DNA of 64,000 nucleotides from Amyelois transitella (lineage: Eukaryota; Arthropoda; Insecta; Lepidoptera; Pyralidae). The translations under genes and the position numbers were made by a program. This document shows positions 45,001 through 59,208 of this stretch, in pieces (the first letter of the stretch is position 1; every line of letters starts with the position of its first letter). The DNA is taken from positions 9,043,501 to 9,107,500 of the forward strand of contig NC_083505.1 of assembly GCF_032362555.1 (NCBI RefSeq), in the 5' to 3' direction. The notes beneath the pieces were generated by a model. The model saw only the letters and a program-made list of their open reading frames with translations. It was not told the DNA's origin and did not search any database.

Positions 45001-48000
45001 ACTAGCATACGATGTATTTTCCTTCCTTTTGTAATGCCCACAGCATCTTTAAGTGGCATTTTGCTGGATCAAGTGTTTCAAAACATAAAGAACAGACATA
45101 TCCATTACAGCTATTAATTACCGTGAACCAGAAGGTATTGATTCCATTTACAAGCCTACCATATCAGTATCCTACGCAAATGAGTCATTAACGTGATATA
45201 ACGTCTTATAATGAATCACGACACTAGTATAATCGATTTGTAAATAAAATATATTATGTACTTTCACCAGTACAAAATACGTTCATTTCTAACAATTTGA
45301 TTTTTTTTTTTCATTTACCTACAGTCATACAGGTGATTTTGAGGTTGATTTTTAACATTTTACTGCAGTGTGAATAAATCTGACAAAAAATGCACTAAAT
45401 CTTGTTTATCAATAGAATCATATCAATGTGTAAAGATGTCAATTACTAGATAAGAAAAATACATGCATACAGATTAAAACACACTACCTAACCTAAACAC
45501 TTCCTATAGGTGTAAAATTGTTATTTCTTAATATATGAAGATGTTTATCCAAAAAAACTTGGTTTCACTTTCCTGAGGATTTTTCAATCTTAATTGTACC
45601 TAGTTGATAAAATCTTTTCAAATAAGGCACATTTACATATTTGCACAATGTGCCTATTGTGCATTCCTAACAATTTTTTTTTAACTAATACCTGATTGTA
45701 TTTGTAGTAATGTATTTTTTTTAATTACAATACAAATTGTAATTGATAAAATCTGAGCGGAAACATCAAATATCATACCTTAAAAGTAGAAAAGGCATCT
45801 GATGCAATATCAAAAGTGGAAACTTCTACATAACGGAAGAAATTATAAAAATCATCTGAGTACAACATGATCTTCGCCAGCGCCTCATATCTGGCGCATT
45901 CCCGAAGCATAGTACCGCAGTTAGATGCTATTTCCTGATGTTCATACCTGAAAAAATATATACACTCTTTAGAAATAATTTCAACTTAAAAAAAAAAAAT
46001 TAAAAATAAAGCAAGTTATTATTGTTAGATTCTTTTATTACATGATTAAATTTATTGTGTTCATAATTGTATATTATGTATGTATAATCTGAAACATATC
46101 TGGTACAAACATCCCCAACCCACTGGCGAAATTGTAACCTGAATTGCAATGGGCCATCCTTTTCACCAGATATGACCTGGAGAGGGGTTCACCATTTCTT
46201 TTATTTCTTTTATATATTATATTTGCTTTGAGCCATAACATTTATTGGATGTTTCATATCTTCTCCCCAGCAGCCCAAGGTCTCCGAAAATGTGATTATA
46301 TATGTTAGTATTCCCTTAGCATATGTCACTTGAATGTATCTACATTATATGCAATCGAGGAAAATAAATTAATTTTAAATTTGTTGAATTGCAGTTGCTA
46401 CTTAACCTTTAGATGATAGAATAATTATAATCCATACACATAATTACTGCTTTAGAATACAGAATAATACCATAGAAGTGTTAAGTTCTAGTAGATGTAT
46501 TATTGGAACCCAATTCTGAGTTTAATTTCACAGCTTTACAAATAAATTCTACAGTTATATAGACAAATACAGTATCGCTTACACTCATGATCACTCACTT
46601 ATCACGAATTTCTCTTCTCTTAAATTATTTCGTTGGTTATGGTTGGTTTGGTATGGGTACTTGAAATAGATTTTCAATCATTTTTAAGGTAATTAACCAC
46701 AATCGCTGTAGTTAATGATGAGATATTTTTATATTTTCACTATTTACAACTATTAAGATACATGTCATCATCAATTTTAAATTAGCAATAATTTAAAACT
46801 GGTATTCTAGTAATTCAGTCCTAATATGAAAACCTATTCCAAACAGTGATAAATAAACTATTACCAAGAATATTTTGAAAATTTACCCTGACATCAAAGT
46901 GAAGAGAATCTCTGGTTTAGTGCATATGTACTCAACTGTGGGCGACCTAGTGCCAATCTGACGTCGCAACACATTGTTGAACACTTGTGCCACATCCTTC
47001 TTACCCTCAAAGTCGATCCGATTTAAATTCTGTGGAAGATTAACTCAAATCAGTTTTACATATTGTCTTGTTCCTCCTTGCTTTAGGCCTGGTTGCTTCC
47101 TCACCTCTCTGCAGAGGAGCCCAGTGTATGCTGTTGACCATGGATCCTTGATTGGTTGAGTCAGTTATTACACAAAGCCACTCCTACCTGACCCCTGCAA
47201 CTTTTGCAAGTAGCAAGTAACCTTACCCATATTGGATTCATGATTACACATCCAGTTGCCTGAATGTGCATGCAGTTTCCTCATGATGTTTTCCCTCACC
47301 ATAAGAGCATTGTAACATAACTTGGAAAATAAACAATGATACATGGCTGAGGTGAGATTTGAACCTATGCCTTTCTGTGTATCACACTTTTTAAATGGAT
47401 ATACCTTACCGATTCAACCATCAAAGTTCTACATATTGTCTTATTCCTGCCATAAAATGACAAAAAACTCACTTGTATAAGAAGCAACAGCAGATTTGTG
47501 TTATAAAGCTCTTGTGCCAATTGTGCTACAATGATGTCTGTTTGAGGCTCTGCATCAGATGTGCCATACAGCATGTTTTTAATCAAAACCTGAAGAATAA
47601 CCAAAATAATTAAATAAAGAATTCTTACAAAAGCATGAAATATAAATACCTATATATTTTTTAATTAAAAGTGCCTTATTTTGATAATTAAGATATAATG
47701 ATTTCCTATTCTGTGCTCTCTCGCTTAATATTTTCAAACTAAGGTTCAAAGCATAATATATATTTAAACATAAAGTAAAACTTTATATTAATAAGTAAAG
47801 AAATTAATTTGAATTTGATGTTTCATGTTAACTATATCAAATCATTATAACGCCCATAACAAAGGTCCCTACAAAAAAATTACAACCAAAATTCAACAAT
47901 TAATTGAAACCAACTTTATAGTGGTGTTGTACCTTCAAACTTACCAAATTTTTGCTTACATCTTCTTGAGCCTTCTCAGCTTTCTTGTCGCCTCTTTCTA

Positions 48001-48073
48001 ATGCAGTAACTGCATCTTTTAAAGATCTCACTAGCTCCGCTGGGCTCTTCTGAGACTTACCAAAAAGAGGCAT
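42037..48073 (-). CDS. Mo25: Mo25 / CAB39, armadillo-type scaffold of LKB1-STRAD and STE20 kinases
   Basis: Mo25 binds STRAD and activates LKB1, and also activates STE20-family kinases, in the cytoplasm. Six coding exons on the minus strand: 48073-47945, 47589-47473, 47029-46887, 45947-45779, 42895-42626 and 42216-42037. All are in phase and give 335 residues, against about 341 for human. It starts [20 protein letters not shown]. Conserved stretches include [88 protein letters not shown] and [19 protein letters not shown]. The helical-repeat fold is complete. It is head to head with lysyl-tRNA synthetase, 1.2 kb apart. Nothing unusual was seen in the coding sequence. Confidence 0.96.
42251..42423 (+). 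repeat. RTE-tailed SINE-like repeat in the last Mo25 intron
   Basis: Contains AAACTTGGGATTCTTATTTT, GGCGATGGACTAGC, GCTGAACGTGGCC, CCCCGCAAGGGATATAGACG and a TATG tail. The head before AAGGCGCATA is missing. Confidence 0.85.
42896..45778. other. Large Mo25 intron (2.9 kb)
   Basis: A GC-rich patch at 42935-43030 and homopolymer T runs near 44715-44756 stand out. The 63-codon minus-strand frame at 43267-43458 has no recognised family. Nothing else is identified. Confidence 0.5.
47085..47360. repeat. Unnamed dispersed repeat in a Mo25 intron
   Basis: Blocks CTCACCTCTCTGCAGAGG, CCAGTTGCCTGAATGTGCAT, TCCTCATGATGTTTTCCCTC and GGTGAGATTTGAACC resemble a very common moth repeat, by general familiarity. 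Parts of it also appear near 2225-2300 and 20460-20540. Confidence 0.45.
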
Positions 48074-48484
48074 AGTATTTCAGTATAATGGAAAAGCGAC
48101 AAAGTAATACCTTCTACATAAGACTGTACCTGAAATCAGTTTATACCGAAAATAGGTGAGATGTACTAAAACATAACAGTGAAAATCTAGCACTTGCACT
48201 TCATATTCACGAGAATGTAAGAAAATGAAAATGAGAATTGACAAATTCAAGACTCCAATGCCAACCTAGCTTTATATTACTAAACGTGTGTTATTTTATA
48301 TTTGTAACTATAATATTACTTTTGCTGTAATCAAATCCACAAATATTACGGATTATAACTCACTTTCAGTTAAAATAATAGAATTTTTCGATCACAGACA
48401 GGCAAAACGAACAGCTGTGATGTCAAGCAAGTCAATACGTTTATTGCCAGTCGGAAAAATATAATAAAAAAACTTAAAATTTAC

Positions 48485-48520
48485 TCAGGAGTTCATAACT
48501 CAAAAGTTATGAACTCCTGA
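48485..48520. repeat. Perfect hairpin palindrome, 16-bp arms and 4-base loop
   Basis: The left arm TCAGGAGTTCATAACT (48485-48500) and right arm AGTTATGAACTCCTGA (48505-48520) are exact reverse complements around CAAA. It lies about 410 bases upstream of the Mo25 start. Confidence 0.95.
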
Positions 48521-48635
48521 CCATGAATGCCAAAGTTAAGACTCACGAGTCCCGCCCTTATTCACAAACGTCATCATGGAGGTTAATACAAAAGGTTAAT
48601 AGCTGCCTTTTAAGTATTATCTATAAACAACTGAT

Positions 48636-48870
48636 GGCCTCTGTGGCGCAGCGGTAGTGTGCTTATGTGTCACTGGAGGTTCCGGGTTCGAATCCCGTCA
48701 GGGCATGATGAGAAACGAACTTTCTCTGATTGGCCTGGGTCTTGAATGTTTATCTATATAAGTATTTAATATAAAATATAGTATCGTTGAATAAGTATCT
48801 CGTAACACAAGTCCCGAACTTACTTCGAGGTTAACTCAATCTGTGTAATTTGTTTCGTATATATTTATAT
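48636..48870 (+). mobile_element. tRNA-derived SINE in the Mo25/LysRS spacer
   Basis: The same family as 9939-10184: head GTGGCGCAGCGGTAG with B-box GGTTCGAATCC, and body TCTGATTGGCCTGGGTCTTG through TACTTCGAGGTTAACTC. The tail is AT-rich and no longer pure A. Confidence 0.88.
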
Positions 48871-49283
48871 TTATTTATTTATCAATGTTATGTAAACACT
48901 ACTTCGCTCTAGTACTTTCAAGTCAGCACCGATTGTGATATTATTGATTGACAGTGTAATAGCCCAGTATGAGCCCGCTTCAATACGTTTGCGATATCGT
49001 TATGTACTAGGATCGTGATAATATTGACCCATGTAATGTGCGCCACACTGACACTCATTCAATCTTGCACAAGCCCTGAAGCTAAGCTTACACCCGAGAC
49101 AACAATTAAAAAATAGTCCCTCTTGTCATTGTCACTCACGAATAGAACTGACATTAACAGGTTCAGTGTGTCATGCACGTTGACCAACGTTGCTATTATT
49201 TTTAGGTTAAGTTTATGATAGAATTGTGAGCTAGTTGCTAGAGGGCTAAATTCATTGAATTAATCAAATAGATCAAGCAAGCA

Positions 49284-53266
<3,983 letters not shown>

Positions 53267-53462
53267 TTTTATATAATATTTAATTAATGGTGTGCTCTGG
53301 CTCTTTTATAGTTTCGCTTAATTTAAATTATTGTCGACTAACATTGATTCGTTTTATTTAATCTCGAGATCCTCAGTTTTAATAGGTAGGTAGGTGCTAC
53401 TTAGAATATACGAAAATTGTTATGGAAATGGTAAAAGAAGTCATATAATTGACGTTTGTTTC

Positions 53463-53702
53463 CAGGCACCAATAGAAAAAAGGTCCTCATCTCCTTCCCT
53501 TAGATGTCGTAAAGAGCGACCAAGAGATATGCTTATAAACTTCGGATTTTTCTTTTAAGCAATGGGCTAGCAACCTTAGACTATTTGAATCTCAATTCTA
53601 TCATTAAGCCAAACCGCTGAACGTGGCTTATTGGTATTTTCGAGACTGTTGGCTCTGTTTACCCCGCAAAGGATATAGACGTGTTTATACGTATATATGT
53701 GA
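53463..53702 (+). repeat. RTE-tailed SINE-like repeat
   Basis: All blocks from CAGGCACCAATAG through AGATGTCGTAAAGAGCGACC, AAGCAATGGGCTAGCAACC, GCTGAACGTGGC and CCCCGCAAAGGATATAGACG are present. It ends in a degenerate TATG tail. The 5' hairpin is truncated. Confidence 0.85.
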
Positions 53703-53705
53703 TTA

Positions 53706-53970
53706 CTAGCTGTGCCCGCGACTTCGTCCATGTGGAATAGTTATTTTGGGCATCATTGAAGCTCTCAAAGATGAATAATTTTCCCCGTTTTTTCACATAT
53801 TCCATTATTTATTTGCTCCTTATAGTTGCAGCGTGATGTTATATAGCCTAAAGCCCTACTCGATAAATGGTCTATTTAACGCAAAAGGAAATTTTCAATT
53901 CGAACCAGTAGTTCCTGAGATTAGCGCGTTCAAACAAACAAACTCTTCAGCTTTATCATATTAGTATAGA
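53706..53970 (-). mobile_element. Short non-autonomous Helitron
   Basis: On the minus strand it begins TCTATACTAATATGATAAAG, preceded by A, and ends GCGGGCACAGCTAG, followed by T. These are the Helitron 5' TC, 3' CTRR and A/T insertion rules. The body AAAGATGAATAATTTTCCCC matches 34752-34997 and 62302-62501. Confidence 0.85.
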
Positions 53971-54792
53971 TATGTATGTATGTACGTGATTATATGTTTG
54001 TATGTTCATGATTATATTTGTATTAAATTGACCCTCTTAATGGCGTAAAGTATCTGTGGTCCAAATAACATATGAGGCTGACTTATTTCACGTCCATATT
54101 GGTGCAAAGCAGATATCAAAGCCCTGGGAGCAACCTAGGTCCTTACAAGCTAAGACCTGCGTGTGATTGATTACACAGATGTTCCACAAAAACGGCATAT
54201 GCGTCGTTGCACCACCTTGAAGCCTTTACTTAATTCCACAATTCTAATTGTCAAGTTGCGCGGTAGACCGAGCCCGATAGTCTCAGACAGAATCGAAAAC
54301 TTAAGTACAGCTGAATGGCGTTATGATATAATTATTGGCAGATTGATTAGATAGCCCATTGCCTTACATCAATTAAATTTGAAATAAAGCCTGGTAAGTA
54401 AGCCCATCACTGAGATAGTTATTGCATAATAATGTTATATGTGGCCCGGCAGCTAACAGCCTACTCAAGAAACCTAGGCTCACTCCATAAAAAAACAATA
54501 AGTTTATTATAACGCATCCTCAATGCTTTTTAATGTACGCTGCCTTTTTAATTGTGGATTTTCGTTTATATTTTGGTTGACTGGAAGGAAACCCAGATGG
54601 GATAAGTCCGCCATTGTACATATTCTCCTAAATCCAGAATTGTTTTGTAATTTGTTATATTTATTTTTATTTACAATGGCCCGGGGTCCACCTAGTTTTA
54701 TTCATACTATTAAAAATAATACAGGTATTAAACACGCACACGGACCTTTATTTTATTTTGGAAGTTTTGATTATTAAAAAATAGTATAATGC

Positions 54793-54828
54793 AACACAAT
54801 GGTTATATTTATATATAACCATTGTGTT
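54793..54828. repeat. Perfect hairpin palindrome, 16-bp arms and 4-base loop
   Basis: AACACAATGGTTATAT (54793-54808) pairs exactly with ATATAACCATTGTGTT (54813-54828) around TTAT. Confidence 0.95.
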
Positions 54829-54849
54829 ACCTATCTTACTATTAAAATA

Positions 54850-55046
54850 TCCTACTACTATTATAAAGGCGAAAGTTTGTATGGATGTTTGTTACTCTTT
54901 CACGCAAAAACTACTGAACCGATTACCATGAAATTTGGTATGTAGGTAGCTGAAGACCCAGAATAACACATAGGCTACTTTTTATCCCAGAGTTCCCGCG
55001 GGATTGATAGGGTTTCCATGCGGACGAAGTCGCGGGCGGCCTCTAG
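54850..55046 (+). mobile_element. Short Helitron of the Lep1-like type
   Basis: It starts TCCTACTACTATTATAAAGG, preceded by A, and ends GCGGGCGGCCTCTAG, followed by T. The interior CACGCAAAAACTACTGAACC and AGTTCCCGCGGGATTGATAG match a very abundant lepidopteran Helitron. It has no coding capacity. Confidence 0.85.
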
Positions 55047-55253
55047 TATATATATATATATATACATACATATATGAAAGAGATGCAAACTAATAATTAG
55101 AAAACAGCCCTTCAAAATCACCCTTCACAATAAAATTACCTTTATGTATCAAAGTCATTTTATATTTAGTACATTAAAAATGTTTGATATAAATTTTGCT
55201 TGATAGCTGTTAGATACCTATCTTGAATTGCCGTAAAAACGTCATGTTTTCAT

Positions 55254-56132
55254 TTAATCATCTTCCACATCCTCATTTTCATTCAAACAAGTTGAGTTGT
55301 AATGCTCTCCTAATTTGTACATATGTCTGTGATATGCCAATATAAGTGGATCTCCAACAAACTCTTTGCCCTGTTCAATTGTTTCTGGCCCTGAAGCTTG
55401 TATTATATTTATAGGACATTTTAATGAACTTGATAAAGCTCTTATTTCTATTTGTCCACCCCAAACTTTCGTACTCCGAATTTTTTCACAATATTCTTCA
55501 AATTCTTGATCTGTAAGCATTTCATAAGTCTCAGAATTACTCATAAAGGGTATAAAATCATGTTTGTTCTCTTTTATATAATCGGCAACTTTATTTCGTA
55601 ATTCTTCAATTGAAAAGTTTTGTTGCCTCTTTAATGACAACTGATGTGCAACAGCTTTGTAAAGACAATCACCATCAGAAGGTATTGAGAATATCTTCAA
55701 ATTTCTTTGTTTCAATTTAGCATTAATAGCTTGAATTTCTTTATTTCTCGGTCCATGTATATTTTCCTTTTCTTGTTGCTTTATTTGTTCTTCTCTTTCT
55801 TTTTCTTGTTGCATTTTTTTATCTCTACGCTTTTGGGCCTTTGAAACTCTAGTTTTAGCCACTTCATCTGTTGTACTTGTATCTCCTTGTTCAACATGTT
55901 CAATTATATTGTTATCCACAATGCCGTCTAGTTGTTTCTGGACAGCCTCCAATTCTTCTTTGTGACGACTGTCTTGCTCAGCTTCGAGTCGAGCTATTTC
56001 TGCTGTCAATTCTTTTTTTTTCGACTTATCATTTTTTGCGGTTTTCTTAAGCGCTTGAATATGCGCTTGTAATTCTTTCTTCTCTTTTCGGTGTCTACTT
56101 TCTACTGAGGATACTATATCATTATCTTCCAT
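55254..56132 (-). CDS. OTUD6B: OTUD6B-type OTU deubiquitinase (292 aa), intronless
   Basis: A cysteine protease that removes ubiquitin; the vertebrate form is linked to proteasome assembly and translation initiation. The frame runs uninterrupted from ATG at 56130-56132 to TAA at 55254-55256, giving 292 residues against 293 for human. Residues 10-70 and 95-145 are charged coiled-coil segments. The OTU domain spans about 145-280: SDGDCLYKAVAHQL carries Asp153 and nucleophile Cys156, WGGQIEIRALS is the conserved middle, and GEHYNS holds catalytic His277. All three are present. It is head to head with the PAF-AH gene (1.58 kb). The absence of introns, unlike all its neighbours, could mean a retrocopy; the full length and intact catalytic residues suggest a working gene. 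Confidence 0.93.
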   Translation of the reverse strand: MEDNDIVSSVESRHRKEKKELQAHIQALKKTAKNDKSKKKELTAEIARLEAEQDSRHKEELEAVQKQLDGIVDNNIIEHVEQGDTSTTDEVAKTRVSKAQKRRDKKMQQEKEREEQIKQQEKENIHGPRNKEIQAINAKLKQRNLKIFSIPSDGDCLYKAVAHQLSLKRQQNFSIEELRNKVADYIKENKHDFIPFMSNSETYEMLTDQEFEEYCEKIRSTKVWGGQIEIRALSSSLKCPINIIQASGPETIEQGKEFVGDPLILAYHRHMYKLGEHYNSTCLNENEDVEDD

Positions 56133-56614
56133 GTTAATCTTAGCAATAAAATAAATAAAACGTGGCTATATAAAAATTCAACAGAAATAAACAGAAAATA
56201 ATCAATAGTTGTAGGAGAGGCGGTTAAAGAAAAACAGACACGTCGAAAAATTCTATGACAGTATACATCTTTTTACATATCAAAAGAAAGAAAGAAATGC
56301 AAGCATGTTAAGTTTACAACAAGTACCTTTTTATAACATCGCCTTTGTGTTGTAATATTTAGAGAAAATTAAATTTTATGTTTAGGTATAAATGTTGATG
56401 TATCTGCAAGTTCAAATAAAAAATGTGATGACGTGTGACATTGACAATGACAGCAATAAGTTGCTTACACACTAGACAAACGTACGGCAAAGAAATTTTA
56501 CTAAAGCATAGGTGCTTGAGAAAAAAGTGTACACTTCCACAAACTAAAAAGTTGTATAGTTGTAAAAACTAGTGTTGTCCAATCGCTTTGATCGATGCTC
56601 ATTAATACTTATCC

Positions 56615-56655
56615 ATTTAGGAGTTATAGATAAATTTTATCTATAACTCCTAAAT
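56615..56655. repeat. Perfect 41-base palindrome (20-bp arms, 1-base centre)
   Basis: ATTTAGGAGTTATAGATAAA (56615-56634) is the exact reverse complement of 56636-56655, with a single T between. Its AGGAGTTATA core resembles the AGGAGTTCATA of the hairpin at 48485-48520. Confidence 0.95.
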
Positions 56656-56762
56656 ATTCAAATAAATAAATAAAGAAATAAATTATATATGAATGATTGC
56701 AAGTTATTTGGGCAAATGACTATAAATTACTATAATATATTATTATATTTGTTGGTGTCGAA

Positions 56763-56966
56763 TCCGTACTAATATTATAAATGCGAAAGTGAGTTTGTTT
56801 GTAACCTCTTCACAGTTAAACAATAGAACCGATCTGCATGACATTTTGTGTCACGATTAGTGTGGAGTACGGAAAAGACAGGATACTTTTTATGCCGCTA
56901 AAAACTTAAGTTTCCATAGGTGGAGTTAAATTCGCGAAAAAAGCGAAGATGCGGGTAAAAGCTTTT
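56763..56966 (+). mobile_element. Degraded short Helitron
   Basis: It begins TCCGTACTAATATTATAAAT and continues with GCGAAAGTGAG; the 3' side is degraded near GCGAAGATGCGGG. A related partial stretch (GTGAGTTAATTTGTTTGTTT) follows at 56985-57080. Confidence 0.65.
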
Positions 56967-57715
56967 AATGTTATAAACTCAAAAAGTGAGTTAATTTGTT
57001 TGTTTGTTACGTCCTTAGTTAAACCACTCAACCAATCTGCATAAAATTTTGCATACATGTAGTCTAAAGTACAGAGAACAATAGCCAAAATTACTTAAAA
57101 TTTAAAGACCTTCAAAACTTCAGAGCCAAGAAGGGAATCTAACTGTAGTTTTCGAGATGAGTCTTATAATTAAGACGAAAATAGTGCGCCCACGCAGGTA
57201 CAAACTTTGTAAATAATAGTGATTCTATTATACAACCACCACATGAAATTTATAATAAAATAAGATTAAATGTAATAAAAAAGCTAAATACAAAACAAAA
57301 TACAACATTTTAAAAGATATAATCACCTGGGCATATTAAGTAAGAGTTAGTACATAACAACATACATGCAATCATGTCTTTAAGAATAAAACTTCGCATC
57401 AACTAATGACAATAACAACTATGAATGTGGGTATAGCCAGGCGCTGATATTAAGACTACGTATTTAAGTGTCGTGTGTGACGTGATCATGCAACATGTTC
57501 CACCAAAAAAATCGCATGTAGAGAAAGTTGCTTCATATTAAAAAATATTGTGACTAAGTTTGTGACATTGACAATTTACACTCATGTTTGACACATCAAA
57601 GAAAAACCAAAAAAGTAAGTAGCAGGTACAGGAAAGAAGAAAATCAACCGCTAAGCAATTTTACTATTAATTTTTACTATTTCAAGAATTTATCATCAAT
57701 TATCTATTAATAAAA

Positions 57716-59208
57716 ATGAATCCTTGTTCAGTCCCTACTCCCCAAATAGATTCTGAAGGGGATGGACGATGGAATAGTATTGTAAGTACATACCTATGAA
57801 TTTTATGAATAAATAATTGATTATCGTAATCACGCTGCGAATAAAAGGTTTCAGCATTATCAAATTTTCTTGTATTTTTCCTTTGAATAAATTATTTTAT
57901 GTATTTGTTTTTTAGCACAATAGATTTCTCTCCGATGCAAAAGGGAAAGATGCAGATGTAATTTTTATTGGCGATTCTATTTTACAAGCGTTAGAACATA
58001 CAGAAGTTTGGAATCAATGGTTTGCTCCTCTACACTGTCTTAATTTTAGCATTCACAGAGACCAGACACAGAATGTCCTTTGGCGAATTAAGAATGGAGA
58101 ACTTGATCATGTTGACCCCAAAGTAAGACCATATTTCTATTTCATTTTTGATCAGTTGATTTACTTACGTACTTACTACAGTTTTAGTTTTACTGATTCA
58201 TGAATCTTTATTTGTGAACACAATTAGAGCATGGGTGGCGGTGGTGTTATTTTCAAAGTCATGTACATTAGTTTGAATACTAACTGATTCTCTTACAGAG
58301 AGGAAAAAAACAAAGGACATTTAGAAGATGTTAAACACAATACACTTCTATGTATATTCAATAAAGATATCCTTTATTAAATTTATCCCACTAAATCTTT
58401 ACAGGTGATAGTGGTGCATGTTGGCACAAATAATGTTGAATATACCCCTGAGCAAGTGTGTGATGGCATATTAGAAATAATAAGAACAATCAAGGAGAAG
58501 CAACCAAGTGCTTACATAGTACTGCCAGTAAGTACATTAAGTTAACACTTGACTAACGTCAATTGTAAGCTTATTATTGAAGATTTCAGTAACCTAGAGT
58601 AACAAGTCTGGTCTATAACAGAGACATTTAAGTAAGTGTTAATCTGAAAGAGATCACAATTGCACTTTGACCACTTTTTGTAAAGTCAACCATGTGACAA
58701 GTAACTCTGTATGGAACTCTATGAAGAGGCGAATTACAGTGAATTTAGGTAGGTTGATGTGTCCTGTGCAATAAAGTGCTTCTATTTATTTATACCTGTG
58801 GTACTTTATGAGACAATATTTTAAAAATTACATTATAATCTATTCTATTATTTCTCTTACTTTCTGTTAATGTTTTAATAGTTTTTAAGACCAAACTAAG
58901 TAAATAATTTCAAAAAATTGTTTCAGAGCCTACTCCCACGAGGCCAACATCCTAACAACTTAAGAGAGAAAAATTCAAAGATTAACCAGCTGCTACGGGA
59001 AAAGGTTGCAAACATGAACAATGTTGAATTAGTTTCTATAGACAAGGGTTTTATACAAAATGATGGCACTATAAGCCATCATGACATGCACGACTACCTC
59101 ATTCCAAGTAATGCTGCATGCCGCAAAGCCTTCGAACCCATTTATGATCTCCTTCAGCAGATTCTATCTGAAGGTGAACCTGAAAAGGATTTGACCCCCT
59201 CAGAATAA
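57716..59208 (+). CDS. PAF-acetylhydrolase Ib catalytic-type subunit, active site degraded
   Basis: Homologue of PAFAH1B2/PAFAH1B3, SGNH-fold subunits that remove the acetyl group of PAF and bind Lis1 in mammals. Four exons: 57716-57781, 57916-58122, 58405-58527 and 58927-59208. Phases agree and give 225 residues, against about 230. Conserved stretches are VIFIGDSILQALE, NVLWRIKNGELDHVDPK, VVHVGTNNVEYTPEQV and LLPRGQHPNNLREKNSKINQ. Aligned to human numbering with a constant offset of four, the nucleophile Ser47 (Ser43), Asn104 (Asn100) and Asp192 (Asp188) are kept. The oxyanion Gly74 is Arg70 (NFSIHRD instead of NFGIGGD) and the catalytic His195 is Ile191 (HDYLI instead of FDFLH). PAF hydrolysis is therefore unlikely; a scaffold role is possible. 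The Drosophila homologue is reported, from memory, to be inactive as well. Confidence 0.92.

Larger units (their letters stand above)
48074..49283. promoter_or_regulatory. Divergent spacer between Mo25 and LysRS
   Basis: The 1.2-kb head-to-head region should hold both promoters. It contains a perfect hairpin (48485-48520) and a tRNA-headed SINE (48636-48870). No TATA box is placed with confidence. Confidence 0.5.
53267..55253. other. Tail-to-tail spacer between LysRS and OTUD6B
   Basis: It holds a SINE-like repeat (53463-53702), two Helitrons (53706-53970 and 54850-55046) and a hairpin (54793-54828). Frames at 54163-54354 and 54523-54777 match nothing I recognise. Confidence 0.6.
56133..57715. 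promoter_or_regulatory. Divergent spacer between OTUD6B and the PAF-AH subunit
   Basis: It should contain both promoters. Seen in it are a 41-base perfect palindrome (56615-56655) and Helitron remnants at 56763-56966 and about 56969-57080. No promoter motif is placed with confidence. Confidence 0.5.

Noticed and set aside
48637-48706. A second tRNA gene
   Set aside because: Same SINE family, with the same body downstream.
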